The notes: generated by a model not told the origin, from the letters alone. Positions 34,992-46,972 are shown, numbered from the stretch's first letter. The stretch: 64,000 nt of DNA from Bordetella genomosp. 9 (GCF_002261425.1 NZ_NEVJ01000002.1:310001-374000); one strand, 5' to 3'. Made by a program: numbers and translations.

Positions 34992-37112
34992 ATGTCAGAG
35001 AGTCCCGCCGCCAATGCCGCCGCGCCCGATCCGCTCGCGGATCTGAACCCCAGCCAGCGCGAGGCCGCCGAATACGGTGCCTCGCCGGAGGGCGCCGGCC
35101 CGCTGCTGGTCATCGCCGGCGCGGGTTCCGGCAAGACCAGCACCCTGGCGCACCGCGTGGCCTATCTGATCCTGAAGGGCGCCGATCCGCAGCGCATCCT
35201 GCTGCTGACGTTCTCGCGCCGCGCCGCCATCGAAATGGAGCGGCGCGCCGGCGCGGTCCTGCAGAAGGTGCTGCGCCAGCAGGGCCAATACGGTGGCATA
35301 GGCGCGGGGATGACGCCCCCCGCGCTGCCATGGGCGGGCACTTTCCATGCCATCGGCGCGCGCCTGCTGCGCGAATTCGCCCCCCGCATCGGGCTGGCCG
35401 AGGCCTTCACCGTGCACGATCGCGGCGATTCCGAAGACCTGATGGGCATGCTGCGCCACGAGCTCGGATTGTCTTCGACGGAATCGCGATTTCCCCTGAA
35501 AGGCACCTGCCTGTCGATCTATTCGCGCGTGGTGAACAGCCAGTCGCCCCTGGACGGCATCCTCAAGGACGTCTACCCGTGGTGCGCCCAATGGGAGGAG
35601 CAACTCAAGCGCCTGTTCCGCGCCTATGTGGAGGCCAAGCAGTCGCAGCAGGTGCTGGATTACGACGACCTGCTGCTCTACTGGTCGGAGATGATGTCGC
35701 ATCCCGAAATCGCCGCCGACGTCGGCGGGCGCTTCGACCATGTCATGGTGGACGAATACCAGGATACGAACCGCCTGCAGGCCGCCATCCTGCTGGGGAT
35801 GAAGCCGGACGGCAAGGGCCTGACGGTGGTCGGCGACGATGCCCAGGCCATCTATTCCTTTCGCGCGGCCACCGTGCGCAACATCCTGGACTTTCCCGGG
35901 CAGTTCGGCGCCGCCCCCGGCGGGCCGCGGGCGAAGGTCGTCACGCTGGAGCGCAACTATCGTTCGACCCAACCCATCCTGGACGCTTCCAACGCCGTCA
36001 TCGCGCAGGCGCGCGAACGGCACGCCAAGCAGCTGTGGACGGAGCGCAAGTCGTCCAACCTGCCCAAGCTGGTCACGGTCAGCGACGAAGCCGGCCAGGC
36101 CCGCTGGGTGGCCGACCAGGTGCTGGCGCAGCGCGAAGCCGGCGCCACGCTGAAGTCGCAGGCGGTGCTGTTCCGGGCTTCAGGACACAGCGCGGCCGTG
36201 GAGCTCGAACTCACGCGGCGCAATATTCCCTTCGTCAAGTTCGGCGGCCTGCGCTTCCTGGAAGCGGCGCATATCAAGGATCTGATGGCGCTGCTCCGAT
36301 GGGCGCAGAATCCGCGCGGGCGGATGTCGGGTTTCCGTGTGGCGCAGCTCGTGCCCGGCATCGGGCCCGCGACCGCCGGCAAGCTGCTGGACGCGATGGA
36401 CGCCGCCACGGATCCGCTGACGGCGCTCGACGGATTCAAGCCCGGCAACGCGGCGCGCGAGGACTGGCAGGCATTCGCGCAGGTGTACAAGGACCTGTGC
36501 GCCCCGTCGCTGGCATGGCCGGCCGACCTGGACATCGCCCTGCGCTGGTACGCGCCGCACCTGGAGCGCCTGTACGAGGATGCGCGCGTGCGCAAGTCGG
36601 ACCTGGACCAGCTGGCGCGCATCGCCTCCGGCTACGGGTCGCGCGAACGCTTCCTGACGGAGCTGACGCTGGATCCTCCCGACGCGACGAGCGCGGAATC
36701 CGGCGCGCCGCTGCGCGACGAAGACTACATGATCCTGTCGACCATCCATTCCGCCAAGGGGCAGGAATGGAAGTCGGTCTACGTGCTGAACGTGGTGGAT
36801 GGCTGCATCCCTTCCGACATGGCCACCGGCTCGGCGGAAGAAATCGAGGAAGAGCGCCGCCTGCTGTATGTCGCGATGACGCGCGCCAAGGAAGACCTGC
36901 ACCTGATCGTCCCCCAGCGCTTCTACGTGCACCAGCAGACGGGCATGGGGGATCGCCACGTGTATGGTTCGCGCACGCGCTTCATTCCTGACGGAATGGC
37001 GTCGATGTTCGAGTTCCTGCCCAAGCTGCCGGAGCTTCCGGCGTCGCGCGCGGCCGCGCCGGCACCCGTCGCCCAGCTGGACGTGGGCGCCAGGCTGCGC
37101 AAGCTGTTCTGA
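34992..37112 (+). CDS. UvrD/Rep-family ATP-dependent DNA helicase
   Basis: This is a superfamily 1 helicase of 706 residues that moves 3' to 5' on single-stranded DNA. Motifs appear in order: Q-motif LNPSQREAAEY, Walker A AGAGSGKTSTLAHR (Lys near 48), DEYQDTNRLQ, GDDAQAIYSFRAA, ERNYRST, STIHSAKGQEWKSVYV and RRLLYVAMTRAKEDL. The ATG at 34992 is preferred; an upstream in-frame ATG at 34914 adds a Pro/Ser-rich leader. It is shorter than UvrD or Rep in the 2B region but has all catalytic motifs. The specific repair or replication pathway cannot be named. Confidence 0.92.
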   Translation: MSESPAANAAAPDPLADLNPSQREAAEYGASPEGAGPLLVIAGAGSGKTSTLAHRVAYLILKGADPQRILLLTFSRRAAIEMERRAGAVLQKVLRQQGQYGGIGAGMTPPALPWAGTFHAIGARLLREFAPRIGLAEAFTVHDRGDSEDLMGMLRHELGLSSTESRFPLKGTCLSIYSRVVNSQSPLDGILKDVYPWCAQWEEQLKRLFRAYVEAKQSQQVLDYDDLLLYWSEMMSHPEIAADVGGRFDHVMVDEYQDTNRLQAAILLGMKPDGKGLTVVGDDAQAIYSFRAATVRNILDFPGQFGAAPGGPRAKVVTLERNYRSTQPILDASNAVIAQARERHAKQLWTERKSSNLPKLVTVSDEAGQARWVADQVLAQREAGATLKSQAVLFRASGHSAAVELELTRRNIPFVKFGGLRFLEAAHIKDLMALLRWAQNPRGRMSGFRVAQLVPGIGPATAGKLLDAMDAATDPLTALDGFKPGNAAREDWQAFAQVYKDLCAPSLAWPADLDIALRWYAPHLERLYEDARVRKSDLDQLARIASGYGSRERFLTELTLDPPDATSAESGAPLRDEDYMILSTIHSAKGQEWKSVYVLNVVDGCIPSDMATGSAEEIEEERRLLYVAMTRAKEDLHLIVPQRFYVHQQTGMGDRHVYGSRTRFIPDGMASMFEFLPKLPELPASRAAAPAPVAQLDVGARLRKLF

Positions 37113-37144
37113 GCCCGCCTGAGCCTGCCGGCCGGCTCATCCGT

Positions 37145-37378
37145 TTACTTCTTGGCGTCCTTGTCGTGCTTGGCCTTCCAGTCGACGTCATCCTTGGACG
37201 TGGAGACCTTGCGGTCCATCTTTTCCGCGACGCTGGGCGAGATCGGATCGCTGGCGGGAAAGGTTTCCTCGATGGCTTCGTCCAGGGATTCCTGGTAGGT
37301 GGGCGCCTTGTCGTGGGAATGATCGGCATCCTTGCCGTTCTTGTCCTGGCGGCCCTGTTTCGAATTTCCTTGCGTCAT
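37145..37378 (-). CDS. Small hydrophilic protein with ETFPASDP motif
   Basis: This 77-residue charged protein has no membrane or signal segment. It contains LDEAIEETFPASDPISPS in the middle, a motif seen in a widespread family of small uncharacterised proteins. The N- and C-termini are rich in Lys, Asp and Gln and probably disordered. The ATG at 37378 is fixed by AGGGAGAA upstream; the longer frame to 37483 is not used. It is convergent with the helicase gene, 32 bp away. The function is unknown. Confidence 0.82.
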   Translation of the reverse strand: MTQGNSKQGRQDKNGKDADHSHDKAPTYQESLDEAIEETFPASDPISPSVAEKMDRKVSTSKDDVDWKAKHDKDAKK

Positions 37379-37498
37379 GACGTTCTCCCTTCGGCGTGGT
37401 GGACCGGCCCGCACCGGCCACCGCGTTATGTTGAGAAACGGCGCCGGGTTCGTCCCCGGACACCACCGCCTGCCCATCAGCAAACCGCATGCCTTTGG

Positions 37499-37536
37499 GC
37501 CGGCGCTATCGTTCCGTGCCGGCGCTATCGCTCCGG
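37499..37536. repeat. 19-bp tandem duplication spanning a stop codon
   Basis: GCCGGCGCTATCGTTCCGT (37499-37517) is followed at once by a copy differing at two bases (37518-37536). The second copy contains the stop codon of the DUF72 gene at 37525-37527; the first lies just outside it. This looks like a replication-slippage duplication. Confidence 0.8.
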
Positions 37537-38448
37537 CACGGGCTCCATCGGCAGCCGCAGCGCGCTCATCAGGGCGCGGGCGTCGCGGGGCGCCATCACC
37601 TTCATGTCATTGTCGAAATAGCCATAGACGTCGCGTGGCCCGGTTGCCGACGTGCGCGGACCCGCGAGCCGCGCCCCGCGCGGCGTCGCGCCGCGTGCCC
37701 AGGCCGCGATGCGGCGTGCCCAGTCGGCGATCGCGGGAGCGCTGTAGCCGCTGCTGTACAGTGCCTGGTCGCCATGCAGGCGGATATAGGCGAAGTCGGC
37801 CGTGGCGTCTTCCAGCAGGGGCCACTTGCCGGCCGTATCGGCCGTCACCAGCGCGATGCCGCGCCGCCTGAGCGCGTCGACGAATTGCGGGCAGGCGAAA
37901 CTGGGATGGCGGACCTCCACGGCGTGGCGCAGCGGGCGCCGCGCGTCGGTCTCGGTCAGGTCGCGGCCGTCCAGTCGCGCGCCGTGCCGGCCGGCCATGC
38001 GCGCCGCCGCGACGGTATCGCGCGGCAGCATGTCCAGGAAAGGTTCGACGCGGCCGGCGTCCCATTGCAGGGTAGGGGGAAACTGCCACAGCAGCGGCCC
38101 CAGCTTCTCGCGCAACGCCAGCACGCCCGACGCGAAGAAGTTCGCCAGCGGTTCGTCCAGATTGCGCAGTCGCAGGGTGTGCGTGATGTACCGCGGGCCC
38201 TTCACCGCGAAGACGAAGCCGCCCGGCGTCTCATCGCGCCAATGCTCGAAAAACGCCGGCTTCTGCAGCGAGTAGAAGGTCCCGTTGATTTCAACGGTGC
38301 AGACCTTGCGCGACGCATAGGCCAGCTCACTGTCCTGAGGCAGGCCCTCGGGATAGAAATGGCCGCGCCACGGCGCATAACGCCAGCCGGAGATGCCGAT
38401 GCGTACGGCGCCGCTTGCGCGGCCAGGCACGTGCCTGTGTTCAGCCAT
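37525..38448 (-). CDS. DUF72 domain-containing protein (second)
   Basis: This 307-residue DUF72 TIM-barrel protein is of a different branch from the one at 33250. Hallmarks are IGISGWRYAPWRGHFYPEG, CTVEINGTFYSLQKP, FVFAVKGPRYITH, LLWQFPPTL, HAVEVRHPSF and YIRLHGDQALYSSGYS. The C-terminal VYGYFDNDMKVMAPRDA is also typical. Function is unknown; a nuclease or glycosidase-like role has been guessed for the fold but cannot be supported here. It diverges from corA. Confidence 0.9.
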   Translation of the reverse strand: MAEHRHVPGRASGAVRIGISGWRYAPWRGHFYPEGLPQDSELAYASRKVCTVEINGTFYSLQKPAFFEHWRDETPGGFVFAVKGPRYITHTLRLRNLDEPLANFFASGVLALREKLGPLLWQFPPTLQWDAGRVEPFLDMLPRDTVAAARMAGRHGARLDGRDLTETDARRPLRHAVEVRHPSFACPQFVDALRRRGIALVTADTAGKWPLLEDATADFAYIRLHGDQALYSSGYSAPAIADWARRIAAWARGATPRGARLAGPRTSATGPRDVYGYFDNDMKVMAPRDARALMSALRLPMEPVPER

Positions 38449-38603
38449 GCGTGGGTTCCATACGGGAGAATGTCAGGCATGGCCGCTGCAAGCGCCATGC
38501 CGTGCCTGGGCGCCATGCACCCCGGTGCTATCATCGTCGGCTGCTCGAAACGGACCGGCGGCCACACGGCGCGGAACGTGTCGAAAGCCATGAAGGAATT
38601 GCC

Positions 38604-39671
38604 ATGCAGGATCCCGAAGCACTCTCTTCCGCGCCTCGCGACGCTGGCGGTCCGGATGCGGCGCCGGCCACGGGCGCGGCCACGCCCGGCACCGAATACA
38701 ACGGCGAGGTCGTCGCTTCGATCTCCTACGTGAAAGGCCGGCGCGACGTCGCCGTGCCCATCGAGCAGATCCATTCCTATGTGGGGCAATCGGAGCGCCT
38801 GCTGTGGCTGGGCGTGAAGAATCCGCATCCCGAGCTGCTGACGCGCGTGGGCGAAGAACTGCAGCTGGGGCCGAAGGCCATGGAAGAAATCCATGAGCCC
38901 CACAAGCGCCCGAAGATCATCGATTACGGCAATGTCGTGCTGGTGGTCGCGGTGACGCTGGAAGTGGACGGCGACCGGCCGCTGTTCGGCGAAACGCAGC
39001 TGATCATCGGCGATGGTTTTCTCTTCACGGTTCGGCGCGGATCCACGGCGCCCTACAGCGCGCTGCGCGAACGCCTGGAAGCGGCGCCCGAGCTGTTGGC
39101 GCGCGGCAGCGACTATGTCGCCTCGGAACTGCTCGATTTCCTGGTCGACCGCTATGTGCAGGCGGTCACGAAGCTGGAAGGCGTGGTGGAAAACGCGGAA
39201 CAGAAACTCCTGATCCGCGGCGCCAAGGACACGGACATCCGCAGGCTCTACCGGCAGCGGCGCGACCTGCTGCGCATCCATAACGCGATCGCGCCCATGT
39301 CGGAAATCTGCCGGCGGCTGGCGCGGGTGGAAATGACCGCCATCGACGAGCATGCCCGCCCGTATTTCGCGGAAGTGGCCGACCGGGTGACGCGCATCGA
39401 TGAACTGGTGGCGGCGCTGCGCGATGCCCTGGCCTTCGCTTTCGAGGCCAGCCTGATGATCGGGCAATCGCAGCAGAACGATACGACCCGCCGCCTGGCG
39501 TCGTGGGCCGCCATCCTGGCGGTGCCTACGGCCGTGGCGGGCATCTACGGAATGAACTTCCAGCACATGCCCGAGTTGAGCTGGGAATATGGGTATCCCG
39601 TCACGCTGGCCGGAATAGGGCTGGCGTGCGGGTTGTTGTATTGGCGTTTTCGGAGAGCAGGGTGGTTGTAA
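38604..39671 (+). CDS. corA: Magnesium/cobalt transporter CorA family
   Basis: This is a 355-residue CorA-type divalent-cation channel of the inner membrane. A long cytoplasmic N-terminal domain ends in the stalk helix. Two C-terminal membrane helices follow, with the selectivity motif GMNFQHMPEL (the GMN signature) after the first. The start is the ATG at 38604, preceded by AAGGA; upstream in-frame sequence back to 38415 overlaps the divergent gene region and is not used. The first 30 residues are Ala/Pro-rich. Confidence 0.93.
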   Translation: MQDPEALSSAPRDAGGPDAAPATGAATPGTEYNGEVVASISYVKGRRDVAVPIEQIHSYVGQSERLLWLGVKNPHPELLTRVGEELQLGPKAMEEIHEPHKRPKIIDYGNVVLVVAVTLEVDGDRPLFGETQLIIGDGFLFTVRRGSTAPYSALRERLEAAPELLARGSDYVASELLDFLVDRYVQAVTKLEGVVENAEQKLLIRGAKDTDIRRLYRQRRDLLRIHNAIAPMSEICRRLARVEMTAIDEHARPYFAEVADRVTRIDELVAALRDALAFAFEASLMIGQSQQNDTTRRLASWAAILAVPTAVAGIYGMNFQHMPELSWEYGYPVTLAGIGLACGLLYWRFRRAGWL

Positions 39672-39715
39672 AGGCAGGACGGACGGTACGGGGATTGGGT
39701 ACGGTGTTGCGGCGC

Positions 39716-40306
39716 ATGGGCGTATCACGGCCCATCATCGCCGTGGTTGCCGCGGTGGCGAGCGTGGGCGTGGCGTATTGCTCGGCGGCGCGCGGCCCGG
39801 CGGCGAAGACCGAAACGGCCTACACCCTGGAAGGCCGCATCGTCCGCGTCGCCGATGGCGATACGGTGACCCTGCTGGGCGCCAACAATCGCCAGTACAA
39901 GATCCGGCTGGCCAGCATCGACGCGCCGGAAACCGGCCATGGCAAGGAAAAGCCGGGCCAGCCCTTCGCGCAGGCTTCGCGGCAGCATCTGGAAAGCCTG
40001 GTGGCGGGCCGTACGCTGACGGCGCGCTGCTACGAGCAGGACCGTTATGGCCGCGACGTCTGCGACCTGCCGGCCGCCGATGGGGAAACCGCCAATCGCA
40101 AACAGGTGGCCGCGGGGTACGCCTGGGCCAATACCACGCGCCATGGCGAATATCTGCGCGATGCCTCGCTGCCCGCCGCGGAGCGCGCGGCGCGCGAGGC
40201 GCGCAAGGGCCTGTGGGCGCAGCCGGGCGCGATCGAGCCCTGGGTATGGCGATTCCAGTGCTGGAACGAGCGCAAGTGCGCGGTCCCCGGCCCGTCCCGG
40301 CCCTGA
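39716..40306 (+). CDS. Thermonuclease family protein (staphylococcal-nuclease fold)
   Basis: This 196-residue protein has an N-terminal signal or anchor helix (IIAVVAAVASVGVAYC) and then an SNase domain. Visible catalytic features are VADGDTVTLL, YKIRLASIDAPET (active-site Arg and Asp) and DRYGRDVCDL (second Arg). It likely cuts nucleic acid in the periplasm or outside the cell, with calcium. The ATG at 39716 is chosen; a GTG at 39662 would overlap the corA end. It follows corA by 44 bp and may be co-transcribed. One Cys at residue 20 sits in a region that is not a clear lipobox. Confidence 0.88.
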   Translation: MGVSRPIIAVVAAVASVGVAYCSAARGPAAKTETAYTLEGRIVRVADGDTVTLLGANNRQYKIRLASIDAPETGHGKEKPGQPFAQASRQHLESLVAGRTLTARCYEQDRYGRDVCDLPAADGETANRKQVAAGYAWANTTRHGEYLRDASLPAAERAAREARKGLWAQPGAIEPWVWRFQCWNERKCAVPGPSRP

Positions 40307-40453
40307 CGCCTTGAAATCGCGGACTTCCGGGCCAGGCCAGGGATTACCCCCGGTTCCTGATCCGCGGCGATCCCCGGGCGGTTAATCCGTCCTATATCGA
40401 GGGCCAGTTTGCTATCCTTGCCGCGACATCGACTTGCGGCGGGATCGGGGCAA

Positions 40454-42691
40454 ATGGGGAGCATCAGGCGGCTTTGGGTCACGGCGGCGCTTTGCGTCGC
40501 CGCACTGGCGGGCTGCGGGCAGGAAAGCCCGATCAACAGTCCTTATCCGTCCGGCGCGGAAAAGGACAATACGCTTTACACCGCCTTTACCCGCAATTCG
40601 CCGAAATTCCTGGATCCGGCCAGCTCGTATTCGGTGGACGAGACGCCGTTCACCTACAACGTCTATGAAACGCTGTACGGCTACGACTACCTGGCAAGGC
40701 CCTACAAGCTGATCCCGCGCGCCGCCGCGGCCATCGACGTGCCCACGTACCTGGACGCCCAGGGCAAGGTGCTGCCGCAGGACGCGCCGGGCCAGAGCAT
40801 TGCCGAAAGCGTCTACGAAATCCCCATCCGTCCGGGCATCCGCTTCCAGCCGCATCCCGCCTTCGCGCGCAATGCGGACGGCAGCTACGCGTATTTCCCG
40901 CTGCGTCCCGGCGAACTCGACGACAAGTCGGCGATTCCCGACTTCCCGCAGACGGGCACGCGCGAGCTCACCGCCGACGACTACGTGTATGCCTTCCGCC
41001 GGCTGGCCAGTCCGCGCATCGTCTCGCCCATCTATTCCCTGATGGCCGATTATGTGATCGGCATGAAGGACTATGGCGACCACCTCCGCGCGCTGGATCA
41101 GCAGGCGCGCGCCAAGCTGCCGCCGGACGCGCGCGACCTGCCCTGGCTGGACCTGCGCCAGATCGGCTTCGACGGCGTGACCGCGCCGGATCCGCATACC
41201 CTGCGCATCCGCATCAAGGGCAAGTATCCGCAGTTCAAGTACTGGCTGGCGATGACGTTCACCGCGCCGGTGCCCTGGGAAGCCGAGCGCTTCTACAGCC
41301 AGCCGGGCATGGCCACGCGCAACCTGTCTTTGAACACGTGGCCGGTGGGCACGGGGCCCTACATGATGGTGGAGTCGCTGCAGAACCGCCGCCACGTGCT
41401 GGCGCGCAATCCCAACTTCCATGGCGAACCCTATCCCTGCGATGGCGAGCCGTCGGACCGCGCCGCCGGGCGCCTGGCCGATTGCGGCAAGCCGACGCCT
41501 TTCATCGACCGGGTGGTGTTCAGCATCGAAAAGGAATCCACCCCGCTGACCGGCAAGTTCATGCAAGGCTATTACGACATACCGCAGGTCGAGCGCGGCG
41601 AATACGGCGTCGCCATGCTGGTGGCCGCCGGCGATTCGCCCGACAAGGCCGCGCGCTATCGCGACCATGGCATCCAGCTGCCCACCACGGTGGAAACGCA
41701 GAACTGGTACATGGGCTTCAACTGGAACGACCCCGTGGTGGGCAAGGGCGATACGCCGGAAAAGCAGGCGCGCAACCGCAAGCTGCGGCAGGCGATCAGC
41801 ATCGCGTTCGACTGGGAGGAGTACATCGCGATCTTCGAGAACAGCCAGGCGGCGGTGGCCTATGGTCCCGTGCCGCCCGGCGTGCTGGGCTACAAGGCTG
41901 CTCCCGAAGGCATCAATCCGGTGGTCTACGACACGGTGGACGGCAAGCCCGTCCGCAAGTCCATCGAGCTGGCCAGGAAGCTGCTGGCCGAAGCCGGCTA
42001 TCCGGGCGGCCGCGACGCCGTGACGGGTGAACCGCTGGTGCTGCACTACGACGCCATGACCGGCATGGGAGCCAGCCCGATGTTCGACTGGATACGCCGC
42101 CAGCTGGACAAGCTCGGCATCCAGCTGGACGTGCGCTCCACCGACTACAGCCGATTCCAGGACAAGATGCGGCGCGGTACGGCGCAGATGTTCATGTGGG
42201 GCTGGAACGCGGATTATCCGGACGCCGAGAACTTCCTGTTCCTGTTGTACGGGCCTAACGCGAAGGCGTCGTCGGGCGGCGAGAACGCGTCGAATTATGA
42301 AAATCCGGAGTTCGACAAGCTGTTCGACCAGATGAAATTCCTGGACGACGGGCCCGAGAAGGCGGCGATCATCGACCGCATGGTGGCCATCGTGCAGCGC
42401 GACGCGCCGTGGATGTTCGGCTACTTCCCGATGTCCGGCGGGGCCTACCAGCAATGGGTGGGCAACGCCAAGCCGACGCAGATGGTGCGCAATACCCTGC
42501 AGTACATGAAGCTCGATCCCGCGCTGCGGGTGCGCAAGATAGACGAATGGAACCGGCCCATCTGGTGGCCGCTGGGCCTGCTGGCCGTGCTGATCGCGCT
42601 GGCGATATGGCCTTCCTACCGCGCCATGCGCAGGCGCGAAAAGCAGACGGCATTCGGCGATCGCGCCGCTTCCACCGGGGAATCGACATGA
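40454..42691 (+). CDS. ABC importer substrate-binding lipoprotein (family 5) with C-terminal membrane helix
   Basis: This is the solute receptor of a peptide/oligopeptide-type ABC importer. The lipobox ALAGC places the lipidated Cys at residue 21. The start at 40454 fits the signal peptide; a frame extension to 40409 is not needed. SBP family 5 features include the N-terminal FLDPASSYSVDETPFTYNVYE, then RPGIRFQPHPAF, and NLSLNTWPVGTGPYMM in the second lobe. At 745 residues it is much longer than OppA or DppA (about 540). It also ends with a membrane helix (LLAVLIALAIWPSYRAM) and a short basic tail, which is unusual because it anchors the receptor at both ends. Its stop overlaps the next permease gene by 4 bp. 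Confidence 0.9.
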   Translation: MGSIRRLWVTAALCVAALAGCGQESPINSPYPSGAEKDNTLYTAFTRNSPKFLDPASSYSVDETPFTYNVYETLYGYDYLARPYKLIPRAAAAIDVPTYLDAQGKVLPQDAPGQSIAESVYEIPIRPGIRFQPHPAFARNADGSYAYFPLRPGELDDKSAIPDFPQTGTRELTADDYVYAFRRLASPRIVSPIYSLMADYVIGMKDYGDHLRALDQQARAKLPPDARDLPWLDLRQIGFDGVTAPDPHTLRIRIKGKYPQFKYWLAMTFTAPVPWEAERFYSQPGMATRNLSLNTWPVGTGPYMMVESLQNRRHVLARNPNFHGEPYPCDGEPSDRAAGRLADCGKPTPFIDRVVFSIEKESTPLTGKFMQGYYDIPQVERGEYGVAMLVAAGDSPDKAARYRDHGIQLPTTVETQNWYMGFNWNDPVVGKGDTPEKQARNRKLRQAISIAFDWEEYIAIFENSQAAVAYGPVPPGVLGYKAAPEGINPVVYDTVDGKPVRKSIELARKLLAEAGYPGGRDAVTGEPLVLHYDAMTGMGASPMFDWIRRQLDKLGIQLDVRSTDYSRFQDKMRRGTAQMFMWGWNADYPDAENFLFLLYGPNAKASSGGENASNYENPEFDKLFDQMKFLDDGPEKAAIIDRMVAIVQRDAPWMFGYFPMSGGAYQQWVGNAKPTQMVRNTLQYMKLDPALRVRKIDEWNRPIWWPLGLLAVLIALAIWPSYRAMRRREKQTAFGDRAASTGEST

Positions 42692-43665
42692 CCGCATACA
42701 TCATCCGCCGTCTCCTGTACGGCATCCTGATCCTGATCGGGGTGAACCTGTTCACCTTCGTGCTGTTCTTCGCGGTCAACACGCCGGACGACATGGCGCG
42801 GCTGTCGATAGGCGGGCAGCGCGTCAGCCAGGACGCCATCGAGAAATGGAAGGCCGAACGCGGCTACGACAAGCCGCTGTTCCTCAACACGGCGTCGGAC
42901 GGCGCCTCGCGCTTCACCGACACCATCTTCTACCAGCGCTCGGTACCCTTGCTGCGCATGGACTTCGGCGCGTCGGACGCGGGCCGCGACATCGGCCGCG
43001 AGATACGCACGCGCATGTGGCCCAGCCTGGCGCTGGCGGTGCCGACCTTCGTGCTCGGGCTTTGGGCGAGTATCGCGTTTTCGCTGCTGCTGGTGTTTTT
43101 CCGCGCGACGCGGCTGGATTTCTGGGGCGTGGTGCTGTGCGTGGTGCTGCTGTCGATATCCGGACTTTTCTACATCATCGCGGGCCAATGGATGTTTTCC
43201 AAGATACTGAGCCTGGTGCCGTATTCCGGCTATGCGGGCGGCCTGGACGCGGTCAAGTTCCTGGCGCTGCCGGTGGCCGTCGCGGTGGTGTCGCGCCTGG
43301 GGCCGGAAGCGCGTTTCTACCGCACCCTGTTCCTGGAGGAGATCAGCAAGGACTATGTGCGCACCGCGCGCGCCAAGGGACTGACCGAGACGGCGGTGCT
43401 GTTCCGCCATGTGCTGCGCAATGCCCTGCTGCCCATCCTGACCGGCACCGTGGCGACGCTGCCCCTGCTGTTCATGGGCAGCCTGATCGCCGAATCGTTC
43501 TTCGGCATTCCCGGCCTGGGCAGCTACACGATAGACGCCATCAACGCGCAGGATTTCTCCATCGTGCGCGCCATGGTTTTCCTGGGATCGGCGTTGTACA
43601 TCGTCGGCCTGATCCTGGCCGATATCTCCTACACGCTGGCTGATCCCCGCGTGCGTTTCGAGTAA
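42688..43665 (+). CDS. ABC transporter permease (DppB/YejB-like)
   Basis: This 325-residue inner-membrane permease forms half of the importer pore. It has an N-terminal helix (RRLLYGILILIGVNLFTFVLFF), a loop of about 80 residues, and then five helices. The cytoplasmic EAA-type loop reads DYVRTARAKGLTETAVLFRHVLRNAL, given here as its known positions near residue 225. The start at 42688 overlaps the receptor stop as ATGA. The second permease starts 5 bp after its stop. Confidence 0.93.
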   Translation: MTAYIIRRLLYGILILIGVNLFTFVLFFAVNTPDDMARLSIGGQRVSQDAIEKWKAERGYDKPLFLNTASDGASRFTDTIFYQRSVPLLRMDFGASDAGRDIGREIRTRMWPSLALAVPTFVLGLWASIAFSLLLVFFRATRLDFWGVVLCVVLLSISGLFYIIAGQWMFSKILSLVPYSGYAGGLDAVKFLALPVAVAVVSRLGPEARFYRTLFLEEISKDYVRTARAKGLTETAVLFRHVLRNALLPILTGTVATLPLLFMGSLIAESFFGIPGLGSYTIDAINAQDFSIVRAMVFLGSALYIVGLILADISYTLADPRVRFE

Positions 43666-43670
43666 GCGCC

Positions 43671-45193
43671 ATGCCTTTGATCGTTCTGCTCTGGACCGAT
43701 GTCGCCCTGTACCTGATCGTGGTCGCGGTGCTGGCGTATGGCTGGCATGTCCGGCGTACGCCGACCCTGCGGTCGACCTGGCTGCGCGTCGCGCACGACG
43801 GTCCGGCCATGTGCGCGGCGGCCGTGCTGGCGGTGTTCGCCGTCGTGGGCCTGCTGGATTCCGTGCATTACCGGCCGCGCCTGCCGCCGCTGCCCGATGC
43901 CGCCGCCGGCGCGCCCGTGGCCTATGCGCCGTCGGCCAAATCGCTGCTGGACACGCTGCTGGCCGGTACGGTGTTGACCCGCCCGGAGAAAACCTATTCC
44001 GCGCCGCTGGCGGCGCGCCAGTTCACCAAGGAAACCATGTTGGTGGACGGCCAGCCCGTGCGGGATTTTCCGCGTCTGCGCGCGGGCGCGGCGCACCTGA
44101 AGAATCCGGACACCGAACGCTGGCCCGACGTCGCCTGGCGCGCGGGGGCCGGCCTGGCCGTCGGCGTGGCGGCGGCGCTGGCGATCGGGGGCGTGCTCGG
44201 CCTGGCGCTGGGCCGCCGGCGCGCTTCCTGGCGCGCCGGTCTGCGCGACCTGTGGCGCGGCGATACGGACGTACGCTGGCGGCCCATGTACGTCACGCTG
44301 TGCGCCATGTGCGTGGTGGGCGGGCTGCTGGCGGGCCTGGCCACCGGCTACCATCCGCTGGGCACCGACCGGACCGGCAACGACGTGTTGTGGCAGGCCA
44401 TCAAGAGCGTGCGTACCGCGCTGGTGATCGGCAGCCTGACGACGCTGTCCATGCTGCCGCCGGCGCTGGGTTTCGGTATCGCCGCCGGTTATTTCAAGGG
44501 CAAGGTCGACGACGCCATCACCTATCTGTACACCACGCTGACGTCCATTCCGGGCGTGCTGCTGGTGGCGGCCTGCGTGCTGATGATGCAGGTCTACATC
44601 GACAACAATCCCACGCGCTTTCCGACCTCGGCCGAACGGGCGGACCTGCGGCTGTTCCTGCTGTGCCTGATCCTGGGGCTGACGGGCTGGGCGGGGCTGT
44701 GCCGCCTGGTGCGCGCCGAGGTGCTGAAGCTGCGTGAACTCGAATACGTGCAGGCCGCGCGCGCCTTCGGCGTGTCGAAGTGGGGCATCATGCGGCGCCA
44801 CCTGGTGCCCAACGTCATGCATATCGTGCTGATCACGGTGGTGCTGGAGTTCTCCTCCCTGGTGCTGTACGAGGCGGTGCTGTCGTATCTGGGAATCGGC
44901 GTGGACCCGAGCATGAATTCCTACGGATCGATGATCAATTCGGCGCGGCTTGAAATGTCGATGGATCCCATGATCTGGTGGAACCTGCTCACGGCCTTCG
45001 TGTTCATGCTGGCGCTGGTGCTGTCGGCCAACCTGTTCGCCGACGGCGTGCGCGCGGCTTTCGATCCGCGCGCGCGCAAATTCAGGGCGCGCCGCACGCC
45101 GGTGCTGGCGCCGCCACCCACCGGCGGCTTGTTCGCCATATCGCCGGTCGGCGCGGAAGGCCGTGAAGTCACGCGCCAGCAAGGAGATGGCCG

Positions 45194-45197
<4 letters not shown>
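43671..45197 (+). CDS. ABC transporter permease (DppC/YejE-like), long form
   Basis: This is the second permease of the importer, with 508 residues where DppC-type proteins usually have about 300 to 340. The extra part is N-terminal: two hydrophobic segments (residues 5-25 and 45-65), a periplasmic-looking stretch, and a further helix near 160-180. The core permease starts near residue 200. It contains GTDRTGNDVLWQAIKSVRTAL, the hallmark of this subfamily, and an EAA-type loop with EYVQAARAFGVSKWGIMRRH. The stop overlaps the ATPase gene by 4 bp. Confidence 0.9.
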
Positions 45198-46939
<1,742 letters not shown>

Positions 46940-46972
46940 CGCGGGACACCGATGTCGGCGCCGTGGCTGGCC

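Noticed and set aside
40412..42697. 761-codon open frame antisense to the ABC receptor
   Set aside because: The plus-strand receptor has a lipobox and SBP family 5 motifs. The antisense frame has none.
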